A stretch of 32,039 nucleotides of DNA from Methanobrevibacter sp. (GTDB lineage Archaea; Methanobacteriota; Methanobacteria; Methanobacteriales; Methanobacteriaceae): positions 1 through 32,039 of the forward strand of contig JAUNXF010000008.1 in NCBI GenBank assembly GCA_030539935.1. The letters run 5' to 3'. A program made the position numbers and the translations under genes. The notes beneath the pieces were generated by a model. It did not search any database and had not been told where the DNA came from. It saw only the letters and a list, made by a program, of their open reading frames with translations. Every line of letters starts with the position of its first letter. Within the stretch, counting starts at the first letter, position 1. Below, piece after piece: positions 9,004 through 16,694 of the stretch.

Positions 9004-9144
9004 ATCCAAACACCATACACTATTTATTATCTATTATTTTATTTGAATAAAAACTAGCCTTGTCCAATTAAGATGAATTAGTTGAAATAATTTGGCTTCA
9101 CATCAGCCAATGCGCTCAACTAGAATTAAATGGGAATTCAAGTT

Positions 9145-9786
9145 CTATTCAACATCAAAACCCTTTTCTATCATGCTGTTTTTAAGAATCTCCATGGCTT
9201 TTATTGTATCAGGTCCTGAAACCCTCTTAATCATGCGATTGTTTTCATTGAACCTTCCGATGAAATAATCTTGCTGCTCCTTGCTTACAAGGTCAAGTCT
9301 GGTATAGTTTGTAAGGCATTCCAGAAGGGCGAATACTCCCCTGTTTAAGGCCTTTGCACAGGGATGGTTTTTGACGATTTTGACAACATCACTGCTTACG
9401 ATATAAGCTTCCCCATTTGATGTTACATGGTCCTTAATCGGATCCATTTTTCTAATGTCTGTAACCTCACAAATGACATATGCTTCTGCATTCTTCAATA
9501 TTGCAATGTCCTCATCATCTGTAAACTCTTCAATATCCAAGTTTCCGATGGTTGAATTTACAAAATTTATAGGATCAAAAGTAATATTTACAACATATTT
9601 CCGGGTTTCCATAATGTTTTTGAGGGTTTTGGTACCGACAAATAATCTGCATCCAAGTTTGTCCTTGCCTTTGCATACAATTCCTATTGGCGCTGCATTT
9701 TTTACGCCGTCCTTGCTCATGGTAGTGTAAATCCCTTCATATTTCTGTCCTTCTTCAATTCCGATATCTGTCAAATCCATAGCCAT
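9145..9786 (-). CDS. DUF447-family flavin-binding split-barrel protein
   Basis: 213 residues matching the archaeal DUF447 family. The N-terminal part has the split-barrel look of FMN-binding proteins (GQKYEGIYTTMSKDGVKNAAPIG, split here as GQKYEGIYTTMS and DGVKNAAPIG; then RLFVGTKTLKNI and YVVNITFDP). The C-terminal half is helical (ALNRGVFALLECLTNYTRLD), as usual for the family. It is probably cytoplasmic and binds a flavin or a related cofactor; no reaction has been established that I can name. The ATG is preceded by GGTGATGAA; the second in-frame ATG two codons later is an alternative. It sits among accessory genes but resembles a core methanogen gene in length and composition. Confidence 0.85.
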   Translation of the reverse strand: MAMDLTDIGIEEGQKYEGIYTTMSKDGVKNAAPIGIVCKGKDKLGCRLFVGTKTLKNIMETRKYVVNITFDPINFVNSTIGNLDIEEFTDDEDIAILKNAEAYVICEVTDIRKMDPIKDHVTSNGEAYIVSSDVVKIVKNHPCAKALNRGVFALLECLTNYTRLDLVSKEQQDYFIGRFNENNRMIKRVSGPDTIKAMEILKNSMIEKGFDVE

Positions 9787-9874
9787 TTCATCACCTATAA
9801 TAATTTACATTATCAATATTAATATCTATTCTTTAATGTAATTAAAAATTATTATAAAAATTTAGGCATAATTG

Positions 9875-9913
9875 AAGTTTAATTTAGTTCATTAAACCTT
9901 AGTTTTACGAAAC
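9875..9913 (+). repeat. Full copy of the repeated dyad element
   Basis: AAGTTTAATTTAGTTCATTA then AACCTTAG and TTTTACGAAAC. GTTTAAT and ATTAAAC form a 7-bp inverted repeat with a 7-base loop, and GTTT-TACG-AAAC a second short dyad. With the inverse copy at 11251-11288 it brackets the beta-helix gene at 10039-11109. The rest of 9787-10038 is AT-rich and empty. Confidence 0.8.
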
Positions 9914-10038
9914 AAAAACCTAAAAAAATAACTTAAAAAAAAACAGACAAAAAACACTCCCCTAAAGAATAAAAAAACTTAAAAAAAGAAAAAGAATCAA
10001 ATAACCCATCTAAAAAAGCACAAATAAACAAATTCAAA

Positions 10039-11109
10039 TTATTTAGAACCTACATTAAAATTATCTGGCTTGTTGTGTTTAAATTTACAATTATTCAATT
10101 TTAAAGAATTATCATTTTCTGAATATATTGCTCCGCCAACCCTTTCGGATATGTTTGATTCAAACACAGATTGTGAAATAATGAGGTTCCCTTCAGAATA
10201 ATTGAAGATTGCACCACCTTCAAACTTATTTGATTTATTTGCCCCAAATACGGATTTTTGAATGCTTGCCTTGCCATAATTAACTATTGCACCAGCATAT
10301 CTAGCTGAATTTTCTTTAAAGGCAGACTGGCTTATATTCAACTTACAATCACTAGCATTGTAAATTGCTCCAGCAGATCCTGAAATGTTTTGCTTAAAAG
10401 AGGATTTGGTTACGTTCAATTGAGATCGCATCCAATTGCATATGGCCCCACCATTGCCATGATCTTCTGTAACTGAATTGTTAATGAATTCAGATTCCAA
10501 AATGCTTGCTTGGCCCCAATTATGAAATATTGCTCCACCATACCATTCTGCAGTGTTATCATCAAATATGGTTTTGGATATTGTCAAATCATTACGATTG
10601 ATTATTGCGGCGCCTCTTTTTGCTTTGTTTTTATTAAATATTGATTCTGCAATATTTAACTTACCGTAATTTCTTATTGCTCCACCCTCTCCTTTAGCCA
10701 TATTATTCTCAAATGTGGATTTCAATAGTTTTAAATTTCCTTTATTGAATATTGCTCCGCCATTTCCTTCATTGCATGTTCCATTTGCAATGTTATAAAT
10801 AAATTTGGATTCTATAATTTCCAAATTAGAGTCCTTAGAAATCTTTATTGCCCCGCCATTTATTGCTTTTCCATTTTTCAATATTATGTTTTTAAGTCTG
10901 ATATGTTTGCCGGAACAATCAAATATTCTTGCTTTCCCACATGCATCAATCCTATGGCCTTTACCATCAATAAGAACATCTTTATCTAATTTAATTCCAT
11001 CCCAATATTCAAGCTCCTCATCCTCAGTTAATTCTATATCAAAATCCAAAACTATTTTTTTATCCTTTCTTTGAATCAAATCATCAAGATATTTAAAATT
11101 ACGTGACAT
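10039..11109 (-). CDS. Right-handed beta-helix (PMP-repeat) protein, signal-less
   Basis: 356 residues, the most regular of the three paralogues. The cap spans about 1-70 (NFKYLDDLIQRKDKKIVLDF, then GKGHRIDACGKARIFDCSGK and LKNIILKNGKAINGGAI). About ten coils of roughly 25 residues follow, with turns GGAIFNKGNL, GGAIRNYGKL, YGGAIFHNWG, GGAICNWMRS, AGAIYNASDC, AGAIVNYGKA, GGAIFNYSEG and GGAIYSENDN. It ends 20 residues after the last coil with no anchor. No signal peptide precedes the cap: the ATG at 11109 follows GGGGGGCTAGTT and the protein begins MSRNFKYLDD. The repeat pattern is the one seen in methanogen adhesin-like proteins, but export is not supported here. A copy of the dyad element lies 141 bases upstream in the same orientation. 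Confidence 0.88.
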   Translation of the reverse strand: MSRNFKYLDDLIQRKDKKIVLDFDIELTEDEELEYWDGIKLDKDVLIDGKGHRIDACGKARIFDCSGKHIRLKNIILKNGKAINGGAIKISKDSNLEIIESKFIYNIANGTCNEGNGGAIFNKGNLKLLKSTFENNMAKGEGGAIRNYGKLNIAESIFNKNKAKRGAAIINRNDLTISKTIFDDNTAEWYGGAIFHNWGQASILESEFINNSVTEDHGNGGAICNWMRSQLNVTKSSFKQNISGSAGAIYNASDCKLNISQSAFKENSARYAGAIVNYGKASIQKSVFGANKSNKFEGGAIFNYSEGNLIISQSVFESNISERVGGAIYSENDNSLKLNNCKFKHNKPDNFNVGSK

Positions 11110-11250
11110 AACTAGCCCCCCGATTCATATAAAGAAATCTGTTAAATAATCAAGCATTCAAATTATTAATTAAAATAATTCACCCATTAAACTCCAAATA
11201 CAAAAACAAAAAAACTCACCCATTATATTCCAAATTCAAAATTAATTAAA

Positions 11251-11288
11251 GTTTCGTAAAACATTGGTTTAATGAACTAAATTAAACT
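11251..11288 (-). repeat. Full copy of the repeated dyad element (minus orientation)
   Basis: On the minus strand it reads AGTTTAATTTAGTTCATTAA, then ACCAAT and GTTTTACGAAAC. It is upstream of the gene at 10039-11109 and in its orientation. The rest of 11110-11489 is AT-rich with no coding signal that I can identify. Confidence 0.8.
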
Positions 11289-11489
11289 CAAGTGTAAAAA
11301 ATATTTAGGGGCCTGAATTTTTTGATGTGAAAATTCCCTCGAATTTTCCTTATTTTAATTCATTCTCCTAAAAAATAAGTTTAATTTCTAAAAATACAAA
11401 TGTATTTTTAGTTATATAAAAAAATAGGTCTTTAATATCGTTAAATTTAAATAATATGCTTTATAAATATATTATTGGCGATAATACTG

Positions 11490-12014
11490 AAGCATAGATT
11501 AAATTTAGATAAGAAAGACCCAAATTATATTTTGTTGAAAGAAATATTTAAAATTATGGATTCAAGAGAATCCAAACAAATATTGGCATCCTATTGATTT
11601 AAAAACCTAAACAGAACAATATTTGCTTTTAAAATCATTTTTATAAGCATGTTCTTTGGAATTGACATTCCATTCATCCTAAATGAACTCAAATCCAATA
11701 GAAGACTCTGCAAATTCCTTAATATTTCTGAAGTTCTGACTGCAGATCAAGTTTATAAAATCTTTTCAGAAATAAACTCTGAAAAACTTATAAAATCATT
11801 AAACAGAATCTTAAACTCAAGAAATATGGTCAAAAGGAGAGGAAAAAAGACTTTCATTGTCGATGCGATTCCAGTGGACTTGGATATCAATTTCCGCAGA
11901 AATAAAAAGAGCAAAGAACATCTCAGAAAATTGAATCTCAAATGGAGTTATTCTTCATCTAAAGGTTATTATATTGGATTTAAAGCGACTGTTGTGATGA
12001 ATTACGATTCTATG
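11490..12014 (+). pseudogene. Decayed transposase (DDE, IS4-like), truncated at both ends
   Basis: One frame reads KHRLNLDKKDPNYILLKEIF, stops at TGA 11595-11597, then continues as FKNLNRTIFAFKIIFISMFF, IPFILNELKSNRRLCKFLNI, KKTFIVDAIPVDLDINFRRN and SSSKGYYIGFKATVVMNYDS. The segments FIVDAIPVDLD (likely first catalytic Asp) and KGYYIGFKATVV are typical of IS4/IS1182-type DDE transposases. Homology stops near 12014, where the sequence turns into the end of a cas1 stump on the other strand. The C-terminal half with the remaining catalytic residues is gone, and an ATG at 11649 gives only a 142-codon hybrid frame whose last 15 or so codons are antisense cas1. No terminal inverted repeats or target duplications are visible. 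Confidence 0.7.
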
Positions 12015-12127
12015 ACATCAATTCTTTTTAAATTGATCTTTTCAAGCTCATCATCCTTTTCCTTAATCAATAGCTGATTATCACGCTTATGAATTGACTT
12101 ATTGTAGCCTTCAATTAATATCTTCAT
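12002..12127 (-). pseudogene. cas1: cas1 remnant (N-terminal 38-41 codons)
   Basis: On the minus strand, ten bases after the cas2 stop, ATG 12127 opens MKILIEGYNKSIHKRDNQLL then IKEKDDELEKINLKRIDVI and stops at 12002-12004. This matches the N-terminal beta domain of Cas1, the CRISPR spacer-integration nuclease of about 320-340 residues, in its pattern (G)xxKSIxKRDNQxxIKE. The rest of the gene, including the catalytic Glu/His/Asp domain, has been replaced by the truncated transposase. A cas1 stump directly behind cas2 in the same direction supports both assignments. It cannot support integration. Confidence 0.72.
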
Positions 12128-12136
12128 TAAAATCCC

Positions 12137-12412
12137 TCAAAAAATCCTATACAAATCTTCTACAAAACTTAAGTTCCTACCAAAGGTATTTGTTTTTTCA
12201 TAGCATGATTTGCATATTGGAATCATGATAATGCTATCATATTCCCTTATATTCTCCATAATATCTGTTTGCATCATAAACAGCTCATCATAATCAATAT
12301 CCCCAAAATACAGATTTTCCTGAATTCGCTTAAATGCAAAGTGCTTTAATATGCCTATTAACCTTTCCCTATTCGTCTTGAACTTTATTTCAAAAGAAAC
12401 TAAAACATTCAT
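12137..12412 (-). CDS. cas2: CRISPR-associated Cas2-like protein
   Basis: 91 residues, the usual Cas2 length (80-110). The first beta strand is MNVLVSFEI, then a helix with [20 protein letters not shown], followed by ENLYFGDID, an acidic helix, and [20 protein letters not shown], the order of the Cas2 ferredoxin-like fold; the PICKSCYEK ending occurs in part of the family. Cas2 is the dimeric scaffold of the Cas1-Cas2 integrase. The conserved Asp at the end of strand 1 is Glu here (E8). AGGTGTTATT precedes the ATG. The partner cas1 is a stump, and no CRISPR array or interference gene is present in the window, so this is probably an orphan left after loss of the locus. Confidence 0.72.
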   Translation of the reverse strand: MNVLVSFEIKFKTNRERLIGILKHFAFKRIQENLYFGDIDYDELFMMQTDIMENIREYDSIIMIPICKSCYEKTNTFGRNLSFVEDLYRIF

Positions 12413-12630
12413 AATAACACCTACGAGGATATTTTTTAAATTTATTATTAGAATATCTTATGATATTTTTTAAAAAAGAATTAAGATTTAAGTAAAATAG
12501 TTAAAAATTAATAAATTGCACTTAAAAAACAAATAAAAAGTTTTTTTATATTTAATATATGAATAGTGAATGTTTATCTATTATTTGAATAAAAAAAGAG
12601 ATTATAAAGATTTAAGATTTTATTAAAAAT

Positions 12631-12770
12631 TTGGAAACCTACCCAATATAACACCATTAAGAAGTTCCTCCTCAAAATCAAGGAAAAAAACGAGGAAAGG
12701 TTTATATAATATGATAACAGATTTGTGGAAACATACCCATTATAACACTGTTAAAAACCCCTTCCACAAA
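12631..12770 (+). repeat. Pair of diverged direct repeats with dyads
   Basis: Two units of about 40 bases start with GGAAAC at 12633 and 12727: GGAAACCTACCCAATATAAC and GGAAACATACCCATTATAAC, then ACCATTAAGAA versus ACTGTTAAAAA. They are 94 bases apart. The second is framed by a 9-bp inverted repeat, TTTGTGGAA (12722-12730) and TTCCACAAA (12762-12770). Behind the first lies TTCCTC (12665-12670) with GAGGAA (12692-12697). TTTATATAA at 12701-12709 is TATA-like. The rest of 12413-12830 is AT-rich and shows nothing coding. They could be decayed CRISPR repeats, a mobile-element end or a duplicated RNA element. Confidence 0.5.
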
Positions 12771-12831
12771 ACTTTTATAAACCAAGTAGAATAAACCATT
12801 TAAATAAGTAAAATAAGAAAAAATATTAAGG

Positions 12832-12868
12832 GTTTAATTTAGTTCATTAAACAATAGTTTTACGAAAC
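12832..12868 (+). repeat. Full copy of the repeated dyad element
   Basis: GTTTAATTTAGTTCATTAAA then CAATAG and TTTTACGAAAC. It is identical over 37 bases to 13232-13268, exactly 400 bases downstream. It ends 24 bases before the ATG at 12893, so a normal TATA box cannot fit between it and the gene. Confidence 0.85.
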
Positions 12869-12892
12869 GGAAAAATCCTTGGGGGAATGATT

Positions 12893-13159
12893 ATGGATGA
12901 AAAATATGCGTTTTATTTATTTATTTTATTCCTAGCCCTTCTTTTGATAATTTTGTGGGCTGTTTTTATAATCGATACAACAGAAAGGAATCAGCAAATA
13001 GATCATACTCACTATTATCATTCATCAAGTTCTGAAAATGAGGAACCTAAATATGTTTTAGAGAGATATCATCCTGTTGAAACTTATACTTCCCCTTATG
13101 ACAATAGGGATTATGTTAATCAGCTTTATAGGCTTTATCCCCAATATTATTATCCATAA
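12893..13159 (+). CDS. Small single-pass membrane protein, Tyr-rich tail
   Basis: 88 residues. The start is taken at ATG 12893 (MDEKYAFYLFILFLALLLII) because GGGGGA sits seven bases upstream; the ATG at 12887 directly abuts that site. One membrane helix covers about 6-27, followed by a polar tail rich in His, Ser, Glu and Tyr (for example HTHYYHSSSSENEE and LYRLYPQYYYP). No domain is recognised. A short N-terminus before the helix suggests that the tail could face either side; charge (DTTERNQQ after the helix) does not settle it. The gene is bracketed by two identical direct copies of the dyad element and has no operon partner. Confidence 0.6.
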   Translation: MDEKYAFYLFILFLALLLIILWAVFIIDTTERNQQIDHTHYYHSSSSENEEPKYVLERYHPVETYTSPYDNRDYVNQLYRLYPQYYYP

Positions 13160-13206
13160 AATTTTAAGATTTAATTTTTTCATTAATATTAAATGATTAA
13201 TTTTAT

Positions 13207-13229
13207 TAAGTTTTTTTAGTTTTTTTTAT
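13207..13229 (+). terminator. Oligo-T tracts after the small membrane protein gene
   Basis: Two T-runs (T7 and T8) separated by AG occur about 50 bases after the stop at 13159, a plausible archaeal terminator for the plus-strand gene. Confidence 0.4.
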
Positions 13230-13231
13230 TA

Positions 13232-13268
13232 GTTTAATTTAGTTCATTAAACAATAGTTTTACGAAAC
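13232..13268 (+). repeat. Full copy of the repeated dyad element
   Basis: Identical over 37 bases to 12832-12868 and in the same orientation, so the two form perfect direct repeats around the gene at 12893-13159. It lies immediately after the stop of the gene remnant at 13277-13526 when read on the minus strand. Confidence 0.85.
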
Positions 13269-13276
13269 TGAAAATA

Positions 13277-13526
13277 TCATCTATATTTTTGAATTTCCCT
13301 AAAGAAGTCTGCATAAGGTTGTAATCCTTTATCAGCCCAAAGTTTCCAAATATTTAACTCATTTGAAACAACCCCTGCCTTAGCACATGCTTCTTCAAGT
13401 GTTTTTCCCTCTTTTAAATAATTTAAAACATTTTTTTACAAAATTATGAATCTAGGCAACTCTTCATTATAAAAATCTAATGAATTTCCATTAAAAATGG
13501 TAAAACCTCCCAAGGTTAAAGATATG
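13277..13526 (-). pseudogene. Gene remnant with helix-turn-helix-like segment
   Basis: On the minus strand one frame reads LGGFTIFNGNSLDFYNEELP, then RFIIL, meets TAA at 13436-13438, and continues KNVLNYLKEGKTLEEACAKA, GVVSNELNIWKLWADKGLQP and YADFFREIQKYR to a stop at 13277-13279. The second part has the repetitive helical look of small HTH proteins found beside archaeal mobile elements (a KEGKTLEEACAKAGV-type helix-turn-helix). There is no good start codon for the whole frame. Codon pattern and continuity across the stop argue for a real but decayed gene. Function unknown. Confidence 0.45.
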
Positions 13527-13674
13527 TTTTACTAAACTTAGAAAATATTATAAAAATCACAAATATCTGCGAATCTTAAGATTAATTTAAATATAAAATA
13601 ATAAATTACAAAAAATAGAAAAAATAGAAAAAATAGGATAAAAAAAATAAAAAAGAAAAAATAGATTAATAAAA

Positions 13675-14724
13675 TTATAAAATTTGCTTATTAATCAATT
13701 CAGCATTCAAAATAGAAGCACCAGCAGCACCTCTAATTGTATTATGTCCAACAAGAACATATTTGAAGCTGTTATCAAATGCTTGATCTTTTCTGACTCT
13801 ACCAACAGTAGCAGCCATACCGCCATAAGCCATTCTGTCCATTCTTGGTTGAGGTCTGTCATCTTCTTCTTTGACTATGACAGGTTGTTCTGGAGCGGAA
13901 TGAAGACCTAATTCTTGAGGAAGTCCTCTGAAGTCAGCCATTGTCTTTTTGATTTTATCAATGTCTGCTTCATCATCAAGCTCTACGAATACCGCTTCAG
14001 TGTGACCGTCAATAACAGGCACTCTGTGACAGGATGCACTTAATGAGAAGTTTGCAGGTACAACTTCATCACCGTCAAGTGAACCTAAAAGATGCAATGT
14101 TTCGCTTTCCATCTTTTCCTCTTCACCGCCAATATATGGAACCAAATTATCTACAATAGCCATTGAAGGAACACCGTTATAACCTGCTCCTGAAACAGCT
14201 TGCATGGTAGATACATAAATTCTGTTTATGTTGAAATTGTCATAGATTGGCTTTAATGTTAAGGTCAAAGCAATGGTTGAACAGTTAGGGTTAGTTACAA
14301 TGAAACCGTCCCAGTTGTTGTTTTTCTGTTGTGCTTCAATCATGTCCAAGAATTGTGGATTGACTTCAGGAATTACTAAAGGAATGTCCTTTTTCATTCT
14401 CATCGCACTAGCATTTGATGCCACAACAAAATCCTTTGCAAATTCTGGCTCGACTTTTGCAGCAAAATCAGCAGGAAGTGAAGAGAATACTATTTCAACA
14501 TCCTTATCCATCTGTGCAGGGTCAGTTTCAATAACAGTAATGTCTCTTACAGATTCAGGCATTTCACTATTCATATACCAAGTGGTAGCGTCTTCATATT
14601 TTTTGCCTGCAGATCTTCCAGAAGCTGCAAGTGCAGCAATTTCAAAATCAGGATGATCAGCCAACAATTGGATGAATCTTTGACCTACCATTCCAGTTGC
14701 ACCAAGTACACCTACTTTTACCAT
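13675..14724 (-). CDS. asd: Aspartate-semialdehyde dehydrogenase
   Basis: 349 residues, the archaeal/fungal-type enzyme that reduces aspartyl-4-phosphate to aspartate 4-semialdehyde with NADPH, the second step towards lysine, threonine and methionine. The NADP-binding loop [10 protein letters not shown] is at 8-17. The catalytic cysteine C148 lies in [10 protein letters not shown] (144-153), and the likely acid/base His is H241 in [10 protein letters not shown] (237-246). The C-terminus ([16 protein letters not shown]) is complete. GAGATGATTT precedes the ATG. It is the last gene of the lysC-dapA-dapB-asd run, 61 bases after dapB, and was probably co-transcribed with it. Confidence 0.97.
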   Translation of the reverse strand: MVKVGVLGATGMVGQRFIQLLADHPDFEIAALAASGRSAGKKYEDATTWYMNSEMPESVRDITVIETDPAQMDKDVEIVFSSLPADFAAKVEPEFAKDFVVASNASAMRMKKDIPLVIPEVNPQFLDMIEAQQKNNNWDGFIVTNPNCSTIALTLTLKPIYDNFNINRIYVSTMQAVSGAGYNGVPSMAIVDNLVPYIGGEEEKMESETLHLLGSLDGDEVVPANFSLSASCHRVPVIDGHTEAVFVELDDEADIDKIKKTMADFRGLPQELGLHSAPEQPVIVKEEDDRPQPRMDRMAYGGMAATVGRVRKDQAFDNSFKYVLVGHNTIRGAAGASILNAELINKQIL

Positions 14725-14785
14725 TTAAATCATCTCAATAATTATAATTTTATTTATTTTTTTCTAAAAGAAAGAGGAATTAAAA

Positions 14786-15604
14786 TTAAATTCCTAAAAC
14801 ATCAGACATGTCGTTAACTTTTCCAGGTTCTGCGGAACCTACGAATCTTAAAGCTCTGATAACACCAGCAATGAATACTTCTCTAGTATGTGCCATGTGT
14901 TTAACTTCCAATCTTTCACCATCACCAACATACAATACAGTGTGGTCTCCTACAATGTCTCCACCACGTACTGCATGTATACCGATTTCCTCTTTGGTTC
15001 TTTTACCTACTTGACCTTGTCTTCCATAGACACCCACTTCTTCAGGGTTTCTTTCAAGAGCGTCAGCAACCACTTCAAATGCAGTCATAGCAGTTCCAGA
15101 AGGAGCATCTGCCTTTTGATTGTGGTGAGCTTCAATGATTTCAATATCAAAGTCATTTAAGATAGGAGTCAAGTCCTTCAATACTTTGAAGAATACATTT
15201 ACACCAATTGAGAAATTAGAGGAAATAACTGCCTTGATGTTCTTTTCCTTGATTACATCAGCGTTTCCTTTAGCTTGCTCTTCAGTAAATCCAGTGGTAC
15301 CAACCACTAAGTTTACACCACAATCAGCAGTTCTTTTAATGGTTTCAACAGCAGCTGGAGCAATGGTAAAGTCAACTAACACTTCAGCTCCAGATTCTTT
15401 CAATGCTTTTTCCAAATCTTGGGAACCGACGATAGGAACTCCAATATTACCGATACCTGCTTTTTCACCTGCGTCCACACCTGCTAAAGGAGTGTTTGGC
15501 ATTTCAATAGCAGCTACAACTTCCATATCATCCTGTTCAGTAATTTTTCTTATAATGCCGGAGCCCATTCTTCCAGCAGCTCCAGTTACAGCAACTTTTA
15601 TCAT
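14786..15604 (-). CDS. dapB: 4-hydroxy-tetrahydrodipicolinate reductase
   Basis: 272 residues of the DapB family, which reduces the dapA product to tetrahydrodipicolinate with NAD(P)H in the cytoplasm. The N-terminal Rossmann motif is VTGAAGRMGSGI (6-17), and VVGTTGF lies at 100-106. The catalytic and substrate-binding block EAHHNQKADAPSGTA is at 158-172, with H160/H161, K164 and the SGTA loop. AVRGGDIVGDHTV and GDGERLEVKHMAHTREVF are also typical. Length and ends are normal. It sits 58 bases downstream of dapA. Confidence 0.97.
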   Translation of the reverse strand: MIKVAVTGAAGRMGSGIIRKITEQDDMEVVAAIEMPNTPLAGVDAGEKAGIGNIGVPIVGSQDLEKALKESGAEVLVDFTIAPAAVETIKRTADCGVNLVVGTTGFTEEQAKGNADVIKEKNIKAVISSNFSIGVNVFFKVLKDLTPILNDFDIEIIEAHHNQKADAPSGTAMTAFEVVADALERNPEEVGVYGRQGQVGKRTKEEIGIHAVRGGDIVGDHTVLYVGDGERLEVKHMAHTREVFIAGVIRALRFVGSAEPGKVNDMSDVLGI

Positions 15605-15662
15605 AATATCATCTAAATAATTTTATAAGTATAATCAAATTGTAAAAAAATAAGAACTGGAA

Positions 15663-16556
15663 TTATAAAATTCCAGCATCTTCCAATGCTTTTCTTAAGA
15701 TTACTCTGTTTTCTTCCAACATAGGAACTAAAGGTAATCTTAATGGACCTGCAGGCATTCCCATCATTTTCAATGCTTCTTTTGCAGGTGCTGGACTGGT
15801 TTCAATGAATAAAGCTTTGATTAAGTCATATTGTTTGTAATGTAATTCCAATGCTTTATCATAGTCACCGTCTAAAATGCAGTTTACCATTTGAACCATG
15901 GTTCTTGGATCGATGTTTGCAGATGCACTCACTACACCTCTTGCACCAACAGACATTAAAGGAAGGGTCAATTCATCACTACCAGACAATATTACGATAT
16001 CGTCTTCCAATCCTTCATCCCTTAAGAGTTTCATGGTTTTGGATACTTTGTCCACATCAGAGGAAGCTTCTTTTAAAGCGGAAATATTGTCCACTTTTGC
16101 AAGTTCCACAATGGTTTCAGGAGCCATATCCAAACTGGTACGTGATGGAACATTGTAAGTGATCAAGTCAATGTCCACTGCATTTGCAATTTGGGTATAA
16201 TGTTCAATTACACCATGTTGTTGTGGTTTGTTGTAATATGGAGTGATCAATAGAGCCATGTCTGCTCCAGCATCATCTGCATATTTGGTTAAGTCCAATG
16301 CTTCGGTAGTTGCATTACTTCCAGTTCCAGCAATGGTGGTTACTCTGCCATCAACTTCATCAATCATGATGTCAAGAACTTTTCTATGTTCATCATGGGT
16401 TAAAGTAGCGGATTCACCAGTGGTTCCTACAGCAACTAAACCGTCCACATCATTGTCAATCAACCAGTTAATATTTTGTCTGTATCCTTCTTCATCTATG
16501 GATCCATCCTCATGCATAGGAGTGACCATAGCAACAGCAGTTCCTTCAAAACGCAT
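15663..16556 (-). CDS. dapA: 4-hydroxy-tetrahydrodipicolinate synthase
   Basis: 297 residues, a TIM-barrel class I aldolase that condenses pyruvate with aspartate semialdehyde. Counting from [16 protein letters not shown] is at 44-49, the catalytic Tyr is Y134 in ITYNVPSRT, and the Schiff-base Lys is K162 in [10 protein letters not shown] use ATG 16556, with AAGGTG upstream, rather than the in-frame GTG at 16565, which overlaps that ribosome binding site. The upstream neighbour lysC ends 290 bases away, so dapA may have its own promoter; a TTCGTA/TACGAA dyad lies in that gap. Confidence 0.97.
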   Translation of the reverse strand: MRFEGTAVAMVTPMHEDGSIDEEGYRQNINWLIDNDVDGLVAVGTTGESATLTHDEHRKVLDIMIDEVDGRVTTIAGTGSNATTEALDLTKYADDAGADMALLITPYYNKPQQHGVIEHYTQIANAVDIDLITYNVPSRTSLDMAPETIVELAKVDNISALKEASSDVDKVSKTMKLLRDEGLEDDIVILSGSDELTLPLMSVGARGVVSASANIDPRTMVQMVNCILDGDYDKALELHYKQYDLIKALFIETSPAPAKEALKMMGMPAGPLRLPLVPMLEENRVILRKALEDAGIL

Positions 16557-16694
16557 AAAAAACACCTTTTTATTATTATAATTATTTTTGAATTTTTATT
16601 TCGATTATTTAATAAATCTAATCATTGATTTTTATTTCAATCTAATTTTAATTTCTAAAGAATCATATTAATTTCAAATACTTAATCAGTTAAA

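Noticed and set aside
11649-12077. An intact 142-residue protein
   Set aside because: The first part is a transposase fragment whose frame continues upstream past a TGA, and the last 15-20 codons are the reverse complement of the cas1 stump.
12413-12886. A CRISPR array beside cas2
   Set aside because: Only two similar units exist, with many mismatches and a gap of more than 50 bases between them; no regular array of identical repeats is seen anywhere in the window.
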